Of a DNA stretch of 64,000 nucleotides, positions 49,511 to 58,514 are shown one piece after another. A program made the position numbers and the translations under genes. Position 1 is the stretch's first letter, and each line of letters opens with the position of its first letter. The DNA lies in NCBI RefSeq assembly GCF_000183135.1, contig NC_014734.1, positions 1,426,001 through 1,490,000 on the forward strand. The letters run 5' to 3'. Below the pieces are notes generated by a model. The model saw only the letters and a program-made list of their open reading frames with translations. It was not told the DNA's origin and searched no databases. Source of the stretch: Paludibacter propionicigenes WB4 (lineage in GTDB: Bacteria > Bacteroidota > Bacteroidia > Bacteroidales > Paludibacteraceae).

Positions 49511-50068
49511 ATAGCTAAACAATTAACCATCAGACCTCAAAGAGGAAAAGTGAAAGAGCAGCCCAATCGTATAAACGAAAAAATCAAAGGGTTAAAGGAA
49601 GTTCGCTTGGTAGGTGATAACGTAGAACAAGGTGTTTATTCTTATGATGAAGCCATTCGTATTGCTGACCAACTTGAATTAGATTTGGTAGAAATATCGC
49701 CTAATGCTGTACCGCCGGTTTGTAAAATAGTTGACTATCAAAAGTTTTTGTACCAAATTAAAAAACGTGAGAAAGAAGCTAAAGCCAAGACAGCAAAAGT
49801 AGTATTAAAAGAAATTCGTTTCGGTCCTCAAACCGACGATCATGATTACAATTTTAAATTGAAACATGCTCAGGAATTTCTGAAAGAAGGCTGCAAAGTA
49901 AAAGCTTACGTATTTTTCAAAGGACGTTCTATTCTGTTTAAAGAACAAGGTGAGGTTTTATTACTTCGTTTTGCAAGCGACCTTGAAGATTATGCCAAAG
50001 TAGACCAACTGCCACAATTGGAAGGAAAACGTATGATTATTATGTTTTCACCTAAAAAGCCAAAATAA
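49511..50068 (+). CDS. infC: Translation initiation factor IF-3 (ATA start)
   Basis: A 185-residue IF-3. [40 protein letters not shown], and [20 protein letters not shown] are diagnostic of the N- and C-domains. There is no ATG, GTG or TTG between the promoter-like box and the family's usual N-terminus. The frame has ATA at 49511, with AGGGAGGA at 49495-49502, a strong Shine-Dalgarno that is otherwise rare in this window, 9 bp from the ATA. IF-3 discriminates against non-standard start codons and in many bacteria limits its own synthesis through such a start (AUU in E. coli). Translation therefore probably begins at ATA. An upstream in-frame ATT at 49484 has no SD. Confidence 0.85.
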   Translation: MAKQLTIRPQRGKVKEQPNRINEKIKGLKEVRLVGDNVEQGVYSYDEAIRIADQLELDLVEISPNAVPPVCKIVDYQKFLYQIKKREKEAKAKTAKVVLKEIRFGPQTDDHDYNFKLKHAQEFLKEGCKVKAYVFFKGRSILFKEQGEVLLLRFASDLEDYAKVDQLPQLEGKRMIIMFSPKKPK

Positions 50069-50109
50069 GCAGTTTAAATAAAGGATTACACAATTTAATA
50101 TAAGTAACA

Positions 50110-50307
50110 ATGCCAAAAATGAAAACTAATTCCGGTGCTAAAAAAAGGTTTACCCTTACCGGATCAGGAAAGATCAAAAGAAAACATGCTTTTAAAAGGC
50201 ACATTTTGACTAAAAAAACAACTAAGCAAAAACGTAACCTGACTCACTCAGCTCTTGTAAACAAGACTGACCTGACAAACGTTAAAGAAATGCTTTGCTT
50301 GAAATAG
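50110..50307 (+). CDS. rpmI: 50S ribosomal protein L35
   Basis: A 65-residue basic protein: [40 protein letters not shown] and [15 protein letters not shown] are typical. It lies 41 bp after infC and 106 bp before rplT, the standard infC-rpmI-rplT order. Confidence 0.97.
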   Translation: MPKMKTNSGAKKRFTLTGSGKIKRKHAFKRHILTKKTTKQKRNLTHSALVNKTDLTNVKEMLCLK

Positions 50308-50413
50308 TCGGACTCTTCTTTTAAAATCTCATTTTCTTAGTCTAAAACCGAATGTCTTTAGCCCTAAGATCGCTAAGAAATAAGCGGCGCTAACATTCAC
50401 AAATCATTTAATT

Positions 50414-50764
50414 ATGCCAAGATCAGTAAATCACGTTGCTTCACGTAAAAGAAGAAAAAGAATTTTAAGCCTTACCAGAGGCTATTTTGGAGGCCGTCGC
50501 AATGTTTGGACCGTAGCCAAAAACACTTGGGAAAAAGGGTTGCAATATGCTTATCGCGACCGTAAGAACAAAAAACGCAGCTTCCGCGCATTGTGGATTC
50601 AACGTATCAATGCTGCTGCACGTTTAGAAGGCATGTCATATTCAAAACTAATGGGCGCTTTACACAAAGCCGGTATCGAAATGAACCGTAAAGTATTAGC
50701 CGATTTAGCCATGAATCATCCCGAAGCTTTCAAAGCTATCGTATTAAAAGCTAAAAACGCTTAA
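50414..50764 (+). CDS. rplT: 50S ribosomal protein L20
   Basis: A 116-residue protein: [40 protein letters not shown] and [21 protein letters not shown]20 binds 23S rRNA early in 50S assembly and in several bacteria represses its own operon; the 106-nt gap before it (with GCTAAGAAATAAGCGGCGC) is a place to look for such a site, but no known L20 mRNA structure was recognised. Confidence 0.97.
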   Translation: MPRSVNHVASRKRRKRILSLTRGYFGGRRNVWTVAKNTWEKGLQYAYRDRKNKKRSFRALWIQRINAAARLEGMSYSKLMGALHKAGIEMNRKVLADLAMNHPEAFKAIVLKAKNA

Positions 50765-50818
50765 GAAATTAACTTGCCTTAGTCTGTCTTTGTTTATTAG
50801 AAACAAAACATAATTGAT

Positions 50819-50856
50819 AAAAAAGCTGCTGAATTTAAATTCAGCAGCTTTTTTTT
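50819..50856. terminator. Bidirectional terminator between rplT and rsmE
   Basis: Perfect palindrome AAAAAAGCTGCTGAATTT / AAATTCAGCAGCTTTTTT plus extra T residues. Confidence 0.9.
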
Positions 50857-50874
50857 ATTCAAAATCTCCAATTC

Positions 50875-51576
50875 CTAATACTGATTGCTAATTGCTACTG
50901 TATGGCAGGCTACTACTCCGGCAGTTTCTGTTCTCAATCTACTTTCCCCTAACGAAACCGGAATAAAATCATGCAAAATTGCACTTTGTACTTCTTCTTT
51001 ACTAAAATCACCTTCAGGACCAATCAAAATCAAAACATCAGACGATTTCTGAATCTCATTTTGCAACAACTTCTTATCTTCTTCATAGCAATGAGCTATA
51101 AATTTTTGTGAAGCATTATGCTTATTTATTAACTCATCGAAAGTGCACAAAGGATTTAAAATCGGGAAATAAGCTTTAAGCGATTGCTTGGCGGCTGATA
51201 CAATGATTTTCTCCAAGCGTTCGGCTTTTACAATTTTTCGTTCTGAAAAACGACAAATTATCGGGGTAATTTGATCAATTCCTATTTCTGTAGCTTTTTC
51301 TATAAACCATTCCAATCGCTCAATATTCTTTGTTGGAGCTATAGCAATATGAATTTTATAATCCCTTTTTCCAAATTCTAGAATTGTCTTTTTAATCTCA
51401 AACTCACAATGCTTGGGATGAGGATTGGAAATCAAAGCATTGTAAAATCCTCCGACGCCATCAACTACAGAAATGGCATCGCCAACCTGCATGCGTAACA
51501 CCTTTACGGCATGTTTTGATTCTTCTTCCGGAAGAACATAACCAGCAGACAGATTTGGAACGTAGAAAAGTGCCAT
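50875..51576 (-). CDS. rsmE: 16S rRNA m3U1498 methyltransferase
   Basis: A 233-residue SPOUT enzyme. The N-terminal PUA-like part has YVLPEEESKHAVKVLRMQVG; the methylase part has AIAPTKNIERLEWFIEKATEIG, ERKIVKAERLEKIIVSAAKQ and the SAM-knot LIGPEGDFSKEEV, LGESRLRTETAGVVAC. It methylates U1498 of 16S rRNA at N3. It is followed on the same strand (to the left) by no gene before the terminator. Confidence 0.95.
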   Translation of the reverse strand: MALFYVPNLSAGYVLPEEESKHAVKVLRMQVGDAISVVDGVGGFYNALISNPHPKHCEFEIKKTILEFGKRDYKIHIAIAPTKNIERLEWFIEKATEIGIDQITPIICRFSERKIVKAERLEKIIVSAAKQSLKAYFPILNPLCTFDELINKHNASQKFIAHCYEEDKKLLQNEIQKSSDVLILIGPEGDFSKEEVQSAILHDFIPVSLGESRLRTETAGVVACHTVAISNQY

Positions 51577-51596
51577 AAATATAATTCACAATGCAT

Positions 51597-51644
51597 AATT
51601 CATAATGTATAATTACTAAACTCATAATTACACATTATGAATTA
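51597..51644. repeat. TAATTCATAATGT inverted repeat between rsmE and folD
   Basis: TAATTCATAATGT (51597-51609) and its exact inverse ACATTATGAATTA (51632-51644). Similar TAATTCATAATT words occur at 43008-43030 and 46215-46243, also outside genes. Confidence 0.65.
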
Positions 51645-51648
51645 TCAA

Positions 51649-52533
51649 TTATTTGTAGATTTCTCCTTTAGCTGCTAACAGCGTATTTTGCATTAAAGCT
51701 ATTCGGGTCATTAAACCAACTCCACCAGGAACAGGAGTAATAAACGAAGCCTTTGGTGCGACTTCGTCGAATGCTACATCTCCTTTAAGCTTAAAGCCCG
51801 ACTCTGTCAAAGTTGAAGGTACTCTTGTTGTTCCTACATCAATAATAGTTACACCATCTTTTACCATATCACCCTTAAGAAACTCCGGTTGACCCAGCGC
51901 TGCAATAATAATATCAGCCTGCAAGCAAATTTCCTTTAGATTCTTGGTTCGGCTATGACAAACAGTCACAGTTGCATCGCCAGGGTAACCCTTTTGCATC
52001 ATGAGTGTAGCAATTGGTTTACCAACTATATTACTTCGACCAATCACTACACAGTTTTTTCCGGCAGTTGGTATTTCATAGCGTTTAAGCAGCTCAATAA
52101 TTCCCGCTGGAGTAGCTGAAACATAGCAAGGCAGACCGATAGTCATACGTCCGACGTTTACAGGATGAAAACCATCTACATCCTTACGATAATCGATGGC
52201 CTCTATTACTTTCTCTTCAGAAATATGCTTTGGGATAGGCAATTGAACAATAAACCCATCAACATCCTGATTTTTATTTAGTTTATCAACTTCGGCAAGC
52301 AAAGTTTCTTCAGTAACATCTTCTTCAAAGCGTATTAAAGTAGAAGTAAAGCCACAATCGCCACAATCTTTCACTTTACCTGCAACATAAGATTCGCTAC
52401 CGCCATCGTGTCCTACTATAATTACGGCCAGATGGGGACGTTTGGCACCTTTAGCCACCATGTTCTTTACTTCTTTGGCAATTTCAAGCTTAATTTGTTC
52501 CGAGATGGCTTTACCATCAATGAGTGTATACAT
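51649..52533 (-). CDS. folD: Bifunctional methylene-THF dehydrogenase/cyclohydrolase
   Basis: A 294-residue enzyme: [20 protein letters not shown] (with the catalytic Lys and Tyr region), [31 protein letters not shown], and the NADP-binding [19 protein letters not shown] and [16 protein letters not shown]. It interconverts 5,10-methylene- and 10-formyl-tetrahydrofolate. It lies between ffh and rsmE with about 65-70 bp gaps, on the same strand. Confidence 0.97.
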   Translation of the reverse strand: MYTLIDGKAISEQIKLEIAKEVKNMVAKGAKRPHLAVIIVGHDGGSESYVAGKVKDCGDCGFTSTLIRFEEDVTEETLLAEVDKLNKNQDVDGFIVQLPIPKHISEEKVIEAIDYRKDVDGFHPVNVGRMTIGLPCYVSATPAGIIELLKRYEIPTAGKNCVVIGRSNIVGKPIATLMMQKGYPGDATVTVCHSRTKNLKEICLQADIIIAALGQPEFLKGDMVKDGVTIIDVGTTRVPSTLTESGFKLKGDVAFDEVAPKASFITPVPGGVGLMTRIALMQNTLLAAKGEIYK

Positions 52534-52597
52534 AATTTGATTAATGAGTTAATTGGTCTGTTTGCTAATCAACCCATTAGCAAATCAGCACATTAAT

Positions 52598-53917
52598 TTA
52601 TCGTCTTTTTCCTAATTTCAGTTTACCCTGGCTCATAGTAGCCATTTTCATCATCTTGCTGGTCTGATCGAATTGTTTCAGCAATCGGTTTACATCCACG
52701 ATTGTCGTACCGCTACCAGCCGCAATTCTTTGCTTGCGACTACCATTCAGCATAGCTGGATTGGCTCGTTCAAGCGGAGTCATAGAATGAATTATTGCTT
52801 CTATCCCTTTAAAGGCATTGTCATCGATATCGACATCTTTCAATGCTTTCCCCATTCCAGGAATCATTGCTGCCAAATCTTTGATGTTACCCATCTTCTT
52901 TATTTGCTGAATCTGAGAAATAAAATCATTAAAGTCGAATTGATTTTTGGCAATACGTTTCTGAAGTCTGCGGGCATCTTCTTCATCATATTGTTCCTGA
53001 GCGCGTTCCACCAACGAAACAATATCACCCATTCCCAAAATACGATCGGCCATACGTTCCGGATAAAACACATCCAACGCATCCATCTTCTCACCTGTAC
53101 CAACAAATTTTATCGGTTTGTTAACCACCGAACGGATAGAAAGAGCTGCACCACCCCGGGTATCTCCATCGAGCTTAGTCAGAATTACACCATCAAAGTC
53201 TAATCTGTCGTTGAATTCTTTAGCAGTATTCACAGCATCCTGACCAGTCATTGAGTCAACCACAAAAAGAATTTCCTGTGGATTAATAGCCTTTTTGATA
53301 GCTGCAATTTCGTTCATCATCGCCTCATCCACCGCTAAACGACCAGCAGTATCGACAATGACTACATCATTTCCATGCAATTTTGCATGTTTGATGGCTG
53401 CTTCAGCTATCGAAACCGGATTTTTGCTTTCTAAATCGCTATAAACAGGAACTCCAAGCTGCTCACCAAGAACTTTCAACTGCTCAATTGCAGCAGGACG
53501 ATAGACATCACAAGCCACTAAAAGCGGATTTTTGCTTCGTTTGGTTTTTAATAAGTTTGCAAGTTTACCGGAGAAAGTAGTTTTACCGGAACCTTGTAAT
53601 CCGGACATTAAAATAACGGTTGGCGATCCTTTGAGATTAATATCCACACTTGCTCCACCCATCAACTGAGCCAATTCGTCGTGAACAATTTTCACCATCA
53701 ACTGATTTGGTTTCAGTGACGTAAGTACATTTTGACCAATGGCTTTTTCTTTGACAGTATCTGTAAAGGTTTTAGCTATTTTGAAGTTAACATCGGCATC
53801 CAAAAGAGCTTTACGCACATCTTTCAGCGTTTCGGCCACGTTGATTTCGGAGATTTTACCTTCTCCTTTCAGGATCTTGAACGACCTTTCAAGTCTTTCA
53901 CTAAGAGATTCAAACAT
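52598..53917 (-). CDS. ffh: Signal recognition particle protein Ffh
   Basis: A 439-residue GTPase: N domain (MFESLSERLERSFKILKGEG), G domain with GLQGSGKTTFSGKLA (about 105-119), VDTAGRLAVDEA, TKLDGDTRGGAALSI, and a Met-rich M domain with GKALKDVDIDDNAFKGIEAI and NPAMLNGSRKQRIAAGSGT for SRP RNA and signal-peptide binding. It targets membrane proteins co-translationally. It has the best promoter match in the window. The SRP RNA gene was not seen here. Confidence 0.97.
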   Translation of the reverse strand: MFESLSERLERSFKILKGEGKISEINVAETLKDVRKALLDADVNFKIAKTFTDTVKEKAIGQNVLTSLKPNQLMVKIVHDELAQLMGGASVDINLKGSPTVILMSGLQGSGKTTFSGKLANLLKTKRSKNPLLVACDVYRPAAIEQLKVLGEQLGVPVYSDLESKNPVSIAEAAIKHAKLHGNDVVIVDTAGRLAVDEAMMNEIAAIKKAINPQEILFVVDSMTGQDAVNTAKEFNDRLDFDGVILTKLDGDTRGGAALSIRSVVNKPIKFVGTGEKMDALDVFYPERMADRILGMGDIVSLVERAQEQYDEEDARRLQKRIAKNQFDFNDFISQIQQIKKMGNIKDLAAMIPGMGKALKDVDIDDNAFKGIEAIIHSMTPLERANPAMLNGSRKQRIAAGSGTTIVDVNRLLKQFDQTSKMMKMATMSQGKLKLGKRR

Positions 53918-53995
53918 AAATTTACTTGTATTTAAAATACCCCTGACCGCAAAAAGGTATTAATTAATGAGTTATACTTCCATAATTTGAGAGCA

Positions 53996-54026
53996 CAAAG
54001 GTACAAAAATTAGCCTTATTACCAAA
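53996..54026 (-). promoter_or_regulatory. Promoter of ffh (possibly ffh-folD-rsmE)
   Basis: Minus strand TTTG (54026-54023), exactly 19 bp, TACCTTTG (54003-53996): a perfect match to the Bacteroidetes consensus. Leader about 75 nt. Confidence 0.7.
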
Positions 54027-54056
54027 CCCGGCAGAGCAGCAATTATTTGTAATCAG

Positions 54057-54635
54057 CTAAATAAATTCTGACTTCACAAACTGAATTAAATCGGGGAAAA
54101 ATTGATGAAATTTCTCTTCCAGCTCATCGTGATTCAGAATCAGAAAATCAATTGTTTTATCCGGATCAATCGCTGGGATTTTATGATTTGACATTATTTG
54201 AAGTGAAGACTTTAGCCCTTCAAGCGTTGAATACCGCTTAAGTCTGTTAGTAGTAATGAAATGAAAAACAAATCGCTTGACTTTAATCGGCAGGTATTTG
54301 TAATAAAACAGCAGATCCACATAAAATCTAAAAGCAAATGTATTCAACCTGACTCCGGCATAATCGGAGAAACTGACAGCCAGAAAATAATCGAAATACA
54401 TATCGACTACAATGCCCGAATAACGACCAAAAACAGGACGTAACATTCCAATAGTTTCAATAACAACAGGATGAGAATCTGTAAATGAATCAATTTTTCG
54501 ATGTAAGACGATCCCAGCCCTAATACGCGAAGGCTGTGAATTCAACTGATTCCCTTTTACAAAATCGCCTATAAAATTTCCAATTTTTACCTGTGAGTCA
54601 GTCCCTGACAAAAAAATATGCGCTAAATAATTCAA
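54057..54635 (-). CDS. acpH: ACP phosphodiesterase-like protein
   Basis: A 192-residue helical protein of the HD-type ACP phosphodiesterase family: MNYLAHIFLSG, KIGNFIGDFVKGNQ, GIVLHRKIDSFTDSHPVV and YSGIVVDMYFDYFLAVSF carry the conserved His and Asp metal ligands. Family members hydrolyse holo-ACP to apo-ACP, removing the phosphopantetheine arm. The assignment of this activity to Bacteroidetes members is by similarity only. It lies 54 bp left of the S41 protease gene on the same strand. Confidence 0.85.
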   Translation of the reverse strand: MNYLAHIFLSGTDSQVKIGNFIGDFVKGNQLNSQPSRIRAGIVLHRKIDSFTDSHPVVIETIGMLRPVFGRYSGIVVDMYFDYFLAVSFSDYAGVRLNTFAFRFYVDLLFYYKYLPIKVKRFVFHFITTNRLKRYSTLEGLKSSLQIMSNHKIPAIDPDKTIDFLILNHDELEEKFHQFFPDLIQFVKSEFI

Positions 54636-54689
54636 AACGAAAAAGTATTTACATAAAACGACAAATCAGACTCACATGTTTTGTCTTTA

Positions 54690-56528
54690 TTATTTTAAAA
54701 TGATATGCTTTCTGAAATCAATCATTCCTTTAAAACTACGGTCGAAGTTAGATATTGGAGTAGTATTAATTGCTTTAACTTTGGACGACGAAGACACTTT
54801 AAAAGCTCCCGATGAAATATGATTTAAAGCCTGAGCTAAACTTGCATCGTTAACATCACCCCATGATCTGTTGTAAGAATCGTAAGCTTTTACTCCAGGA
54901 TACTTAACTGTTCCGGGAGTCATACCCGCATAATAACCACCTTCTTTGTTAGCATTTACGGTTTCAAACGAAACGGCGTAAAGGTCGTATCCTTCTTTAG
55001 GCGTTGTTTGTTTATCTGAATACCCAATAGGCGTAGCCCAAAAACCGCAGGGTTTCCCATAAGTTGTCTGACCAATCAAAAACAAATTCCCGCTGTAGTA
55101 TGGACGCAGATTATTAATAAGCAATTCTGCTGCAGAAGCAGTACCTCCACTTACAATAAAGTAAATTTCAGTCGGCTGGAAAGAGTTTGTTTTAGCGAAA
55201 TTGGTTGTAAGACTGGTTCTTTGTGAGGTATAGTATTGTGTCAAACCCTGATTCATTTTATACGAATACATAACTTTTCCATTTGCTGAAGCCGGAGCTA
55301 ATAAGCTGCAAAATTTCTCGCAGGTCTCAACAGAACCACCTCCATTATAACGTAAATCTACAATAAGATATTGCACTCCATTGGTTTCGAATTTAGCGAT
55401 AGTATTACTAAGCTCAGTCTGCGAACTTGCTCCCAAAAACTGATTGAAAACCATGTATCCAACCTTTTTAGCCCCAACACTCATCACTGCATCGTACAAC
55501 ACACTATTGATAGCATACGATCCGACCGCCAGAGATGCATCTAAGGTTGTTCCATCTGGCTTCTTAAAGGTAAACGATGCTGTATTTGAATAAAATAACG
55601 AATTCACCATATTAGTGTAACCCGCCGAAGTAGGCACCAGATAACCTTGTGAATCGGCGTCAGGATGAACGGCATCACTTCCATTTATTTTTATAATTTC
55701 GTAAGACCTGGCTACTCCCGCCAATCCAGCAGGAGAATCTTTGTAAACGTAAGTAACAAAAAATGAAACCTGATTGGATGAGTTATAACCTGCCGTTACC
55801 ATGAAGCCATAATCGCCGCTTGCAGTTCCTTGTCCTATTTCGCCACTTAGATTGCCTATTTTATCCAAAAAGCTGTAATGATCAATAGCTCTTCCTGTTT
55901 CTGAATTTATTTTCAAACCAGTCAGATAGGTCAAAGCATCATCGGGGGTATTGTATTTTCGTGGATCAAAAGCCGATGGCAGCGCATCAGTCCACAAATA
56001 AATATCCTTCATGTTCGAAAATACATCATAAGACCAATGCTGTTCTTTTGTCAGACTGGTCAGGCTGACAGCTATCGAAACTGTTGATTTATCGTTGTCT
56101 GCATTTTTATCTGTAACCTTACCACTAATTATCACTGAATTATCAATCGTTCCAAACGCTTCTACCTTTGCTTTTATAGTTAATACGACAGTAGCATTCT
56201 TAGCCAAATCACCGATCAGCCATTTACCCGATTGCGAGTCATAACTTCCTTTATCCGGAGTAGAACTTACCAACGTGAGTCCGGAAGACAAGGTATCAGC
56301 CACAACCACACCCTGTGCATCACGCGACCCTATATTTTGCGCTGTAATGGTATATACCACAGATCCATCAATGGCAGGAGACGAATTATCCACAACACAC
56401 GAAACCTTAAGATCAGTTTCAGGACCCGTCGGCGGAGTCACTTCATCTTTTTTGCAAGAAAACAATAAAAAGAAAAATAGAAAGGGCAATAACAAATCAA
56501 ACCTGAATTTAAATAAACTTCTTTTCAT
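54690..56528 (-). CDS. S41-family peptidase with an N-terminal DUF11-like domain
   Basis: A 612-residue lipoprotein (lipobox LLFSC, Cys25). After TPPTGPETDLKVSC comes a DUF11-like Ig fold (about 40-155: AIDGSVVYTITAQNIGSRDA, VVADTLSSGLTLVSS, ATVVLTIKAKV). Then a peptidase part: HWSYDVFSNMKDIYLW (N-terminal helical region), a PDZ-like section (VTYVYKDSPAGLAGVARSYE), and the S41 core with VDLRYNGGGSVETCE and SGGTASAAELLINN, where Ser465 is the nucleophile, then TTYGKPCG. It should be a surface or periplasmic serine protease. DUF11 domains are usually found in adhesin-like surface proteins, so the fusion suggests a cell-surface location. Confidence 0.9.
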   Translation of the reverse strand: MKRSLFKFRFDLLLPFLFFFLLFSCKKDEVTPPTGPETDLKVSCVVDNSSPAIDGSVVYTITAQNIGSRDAQGVVVADTLSSGLTLVSSTPDKGSYDSQSGKWLIGDLAKNATVVLTIKAKVEAFGTIDNSVIISGKVTDKNADNDKSTVSIAVSLTSLTKEQHWSYDVFSNMKDIYLWTDALPSAFDPRKYNTPDDALTYLTGLKINSETGRAIDHYSFLDKIGNLSGEIGQGTASGDYGFMVTAGYNSSNQVSFFVTYVYKDSPAGLAGVARSYEIIKINGSDAVHPDADSQGYLVPTSAGYTNMVNSLFYSNTASFTFKKPDGTTLDASLAVGSYAINSVLYDAVMSVGAKKVGYMVFNQFLGASSQTELSNTIAKFETNGVQYLIVDLRYNGGGSVETCEKFCSLLAPASANGKVMYSYKMNQGLTQYYTSQRTSLTTNFAKTNSFQPTEIYFIVSGGTASAAELLINNLRPYYSGNLFLIGQTTYGKPCGFWATPIGYSDKQTTPKEGYDLYAVSFETVNANKEGGYYAGMTPGTVKYPGVKAYDSYNRSWGDVNDASLAQALNHISSGAFKVSSSSKVKAINTTPISNFDRSFKGMIDFRKHIILK

Positions 56529-56706
56529 AACTCATTAATTTATAAAACACAAACACAGAAAAAAAACATCGATCAGTCAGCCATATAAAAAGTCCAATTA
56601 CTTTCAACGCTAGACATTTGGCAGACACATATTAATTGGCTTAGGCACAAAATAACAATGGATTATTAAATTAGTTTGCACAAAAACAATCATATATTTA
56701 ACACGT

Positions 56707-56714
56707 CAAAGATA
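56707..56714 (-). promoter_or_regulatory. Candidate -7 box of the S41 peptidase gene
   Basis: Minus strand TATCTTTG; leader about 170 nt. No well-placed -33 TTTG. The rest of the 56529-56939 gap contains no ORF or repeat. Confidence 0.4.
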
Positions 56715-56854
56715 CTAAAATTCTAATATAAAATAAACAGCAAGAACAATTTAAAAAGGGACTATAAAAACATATGGTATATTTTATATCCGGGAAGTAA
56801 AACAAATAAAACATATGAGTCGGAATTGAGTTCAGCTTTTTCATCGAAATTTCA

Positions 56855-56862
56855 TATATTTG
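56855..56862 (+). promoter_or_regulatory. Candidate -7 box of the GH25 gene
   Basis: TATATTTG, 78 bp before ATG 56940 and inside the longer open frame, supporting the later start. Confidence 0.5.
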
Positions 56863-56939
56863 TAGTGACTAAACTTCGATCATTAGAATTACAATATAAC
56901 ATTTTTGTCTGCGTAATTAAAGCCACTAAGAATCTTTCT

Positions 56940-57668
56940 ATGAAAAGTAAATATATAATAATACTGGTGCTTTTGGTTGGTTTAGTAATTCTGGCCGTCA
57001 TTGAATACCGAAAATACATTTCGCCCAAAGGTATCAACATTGACAAAAATAAATACCCAATCACCGGAATAGACATTTCAAAACATACAGGCATAATTAA
57101 CTGGGAACATATAAAAAAACAGAAAATCAGTTTTGTCTATATAAAAGCCACCGAAGGGCAAGACTACATTGATCCAAACTACTACATAAACTTAGCCAGA
57201 GCCCGAAAAGCAAACATAAAAGTGGGAGAATATCACTTCTTTCGTTTTAATAAATCGGGAAAAGTTCAAGCCCAAAACTTCTTGTCGCATGCACTTCACG
57301 ATCCCGAGGAGCTTACTCCTGTGGTGGATATCGAAGAGTGGGGAAATCTACCCATCTACAAAAGCGATGCAGAGATAAAAAAGCAAATCCGTTTATTTTT
57401 GATTGAGGTACAATCTGTCATCCATCGAAAAATGATTATTTACACCAATATGGATTCCTACAACCGCTATATAAAAGGCAGTTTTACACAACATCCAATA
57501 TGGATTTGCTCGTTTAGCAAATCTCCAAAATTACCCGATAACAGAAACTGGCTATTCTGGCAACATGCGCACAACGGAAAACTGAACGGAATCAAAGGCG
57601 ACGTGGACATGAATACCTTCAATGGCTCCGAACTTGAATGGAAAGCCTATCTGGAAACCCTTAAGTAG
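56940..57668 (+). CDS. GH25 lysozyme-like muramidase
   Basis: A 242-residue protein with an N-terminal membrane anchor or signal (MKSKYIIILVLLVGLVILAVI), then the GH25 barrel: ITGIDISKHTGIINWEHIKK with the active-site Asp, FVYIKATEGQDYIDPNY, VGEYHFFRF, and VVDIEEWGN with the catalytic Asp-x-Glu, ending with IYTNMDSY, WFWQHAHNGKL (read NWLFWQH) and VDMNTFNG. It cleaves MurNAc-GlcNAc bonds in peptidoglycan. The frame extends to 56826, but the promoter-like box and signal sequence favour ATG 56940. Confidence 0.92.
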   Translation: MKSKYIIILVLLVGLVILAVIEYRKYISPKGINIDKNKYPITGIDISKHTGIINWEHIKKQKISFVYIKATEGQDYIDPNYYINLARARKANIKVGEYHFFRFNKSGKVQAQNFLSHALHDPEELTPVVDIEEWGNLPIYKSDAEIKKQIRLFLIEVQSVIHRKMIIYTNMDSYNRYIKGSFTQHPIWICSFSKSPKLPDNRNWLFWQHAHNGKLNGIKGDVDMNTFNGSELEWKAYLETLK

Positions 57669-57735
57669 CCAATCCCAACCTTTAGAAGAGCAAATATTTG
57701 AAAAGTAAGAATGCATTTTCTACTTTTAGATTTCA

Positions 57736-57753
57736 TAAATCAATGTTCATTTA
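57736..57753. promoter_or_regulatory. TetR operator O1 (half-degenerate)
   Basis: TAAATCA-ATGT-TCATTTA, a 7-bp inverted repeat with one mismatch and 4-bp spacer, followed by GTTATGA. It matches O2. Confidence 0.55.
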
Positions 57754-57829
57754 GTTATGATATCAAGATTTATTCTGAAATCGCTCAACAAATGCGCGAT
57801 TATATTGTTTATAATTTATAATCACGCCA

Positions 57830-57847
57830 TAAATGAATAATCATTTA
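57830..57847. promoter_or_regulatory. TetR operator O2
   Basis: TAAATGA-ATAA-TCATTTA, a perfect 7-bp inverted repeat with 4-bp spacer, followed by GTTATAA and lying 14 bp before the tetR start. Confidence 0.65.
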
Positions 57848-57861
57848 GTTATAACTTTCTC

Positions 57862-58434
57862 ATGAGACTAAAAGACGAAGATAAAATAAGCAGGATATAC
57901 CGCGCAGCCATACAGGTAATCAACAAAGATGGATTTCAGGGCAGTTCTATGTCTAAAATAGCCAATGAGGCAGATGTTTCTGCAGCAACAATCTACCTAT
58001 ATTTCGAAAACAAGGACGATATGCTGAAAAAACTCTTCATAGAATCAAAGGCAAACAAAGGTAAATCGTATTTTCACGGAGGAATAAGCCATACACCATC
58101 TAAAGGAACTTTCAGAACCATATGGCTCAATCATTATCAATACATTAAAGAGAACATGGACGAGTACATATTTCTTGAAAATTTTTCGAACTGCCCGCTT
58201 ATCGATCGGATAGAGAAAGAAAATAAACTGGACTATTGCCCCGTTTTTGAAACTCTCTTTGAGCAATCAAAAAAAATACAATTACTTCAGCCGCTACATA
58301 ATGATATCATTTACAGCTTGCTATTTGCCCCGATAAGCTATATGGTGAAAAAATCAAAATTTCAAGAAACAGAATTATCAACGAACGATTTGATCCAAAT
58401 TTTTGAAGCCTCATGGAGAGCAATAAGCATTTAA
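57862..58434 (+). CDS. TetR-family repressor
   Basis: A 190-residue regulator. The N-terminal domain has DEDKISRIYRAAIQVINKDG, then the helix-turn-helix SMSKIANEADVSAATIYLYFE (about 30-50) and NKDDMLKKLFI, typical of TetR. The C-terminal ligand domain is not conserved. The palindromes O1 and O2 lie just upstream and O3 lies before the nitroreductase gene, so it probably represses itself and the nitroreductases until a small molecule binds. Confidence 0.92.
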   Translation: MRLKDEDKISRIYRAAIQVINKDGFQGSSMSKIANEADVSAATIYLYFENKDDMLKKLFIESKANKGKSYFHGGISHTPSKGTFRTIWLNHYQYIKENMDEYIFLENFSNCPLIDRIEKENKLDYCPVFETLFEQSKKIQLLQPLHNDIIYSLLFAPISYMVKKSKFQETELSTNDLIQIFEASWRAISI

Positions 58435-58451
58435 CACATAAATTTCATTCT

Positions 58452-58469
58452 TAATTGAACAATCATTCA
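58452..58469. promoter_or_regulatory. TetR operator O3 before the nitroreductase gene
   Basis: TAATTGA-ACAA-TCATTCA, same spacing as O2 with five of seven paired positions in the inverted repeat, 46 bp before the ATG at 58515. Confidence 0.5.
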
Positions 58470-58514
58470 TTTATAGCTGTTGTAAATACAAAAACTAACT
58501 CAAAACATAAAATT

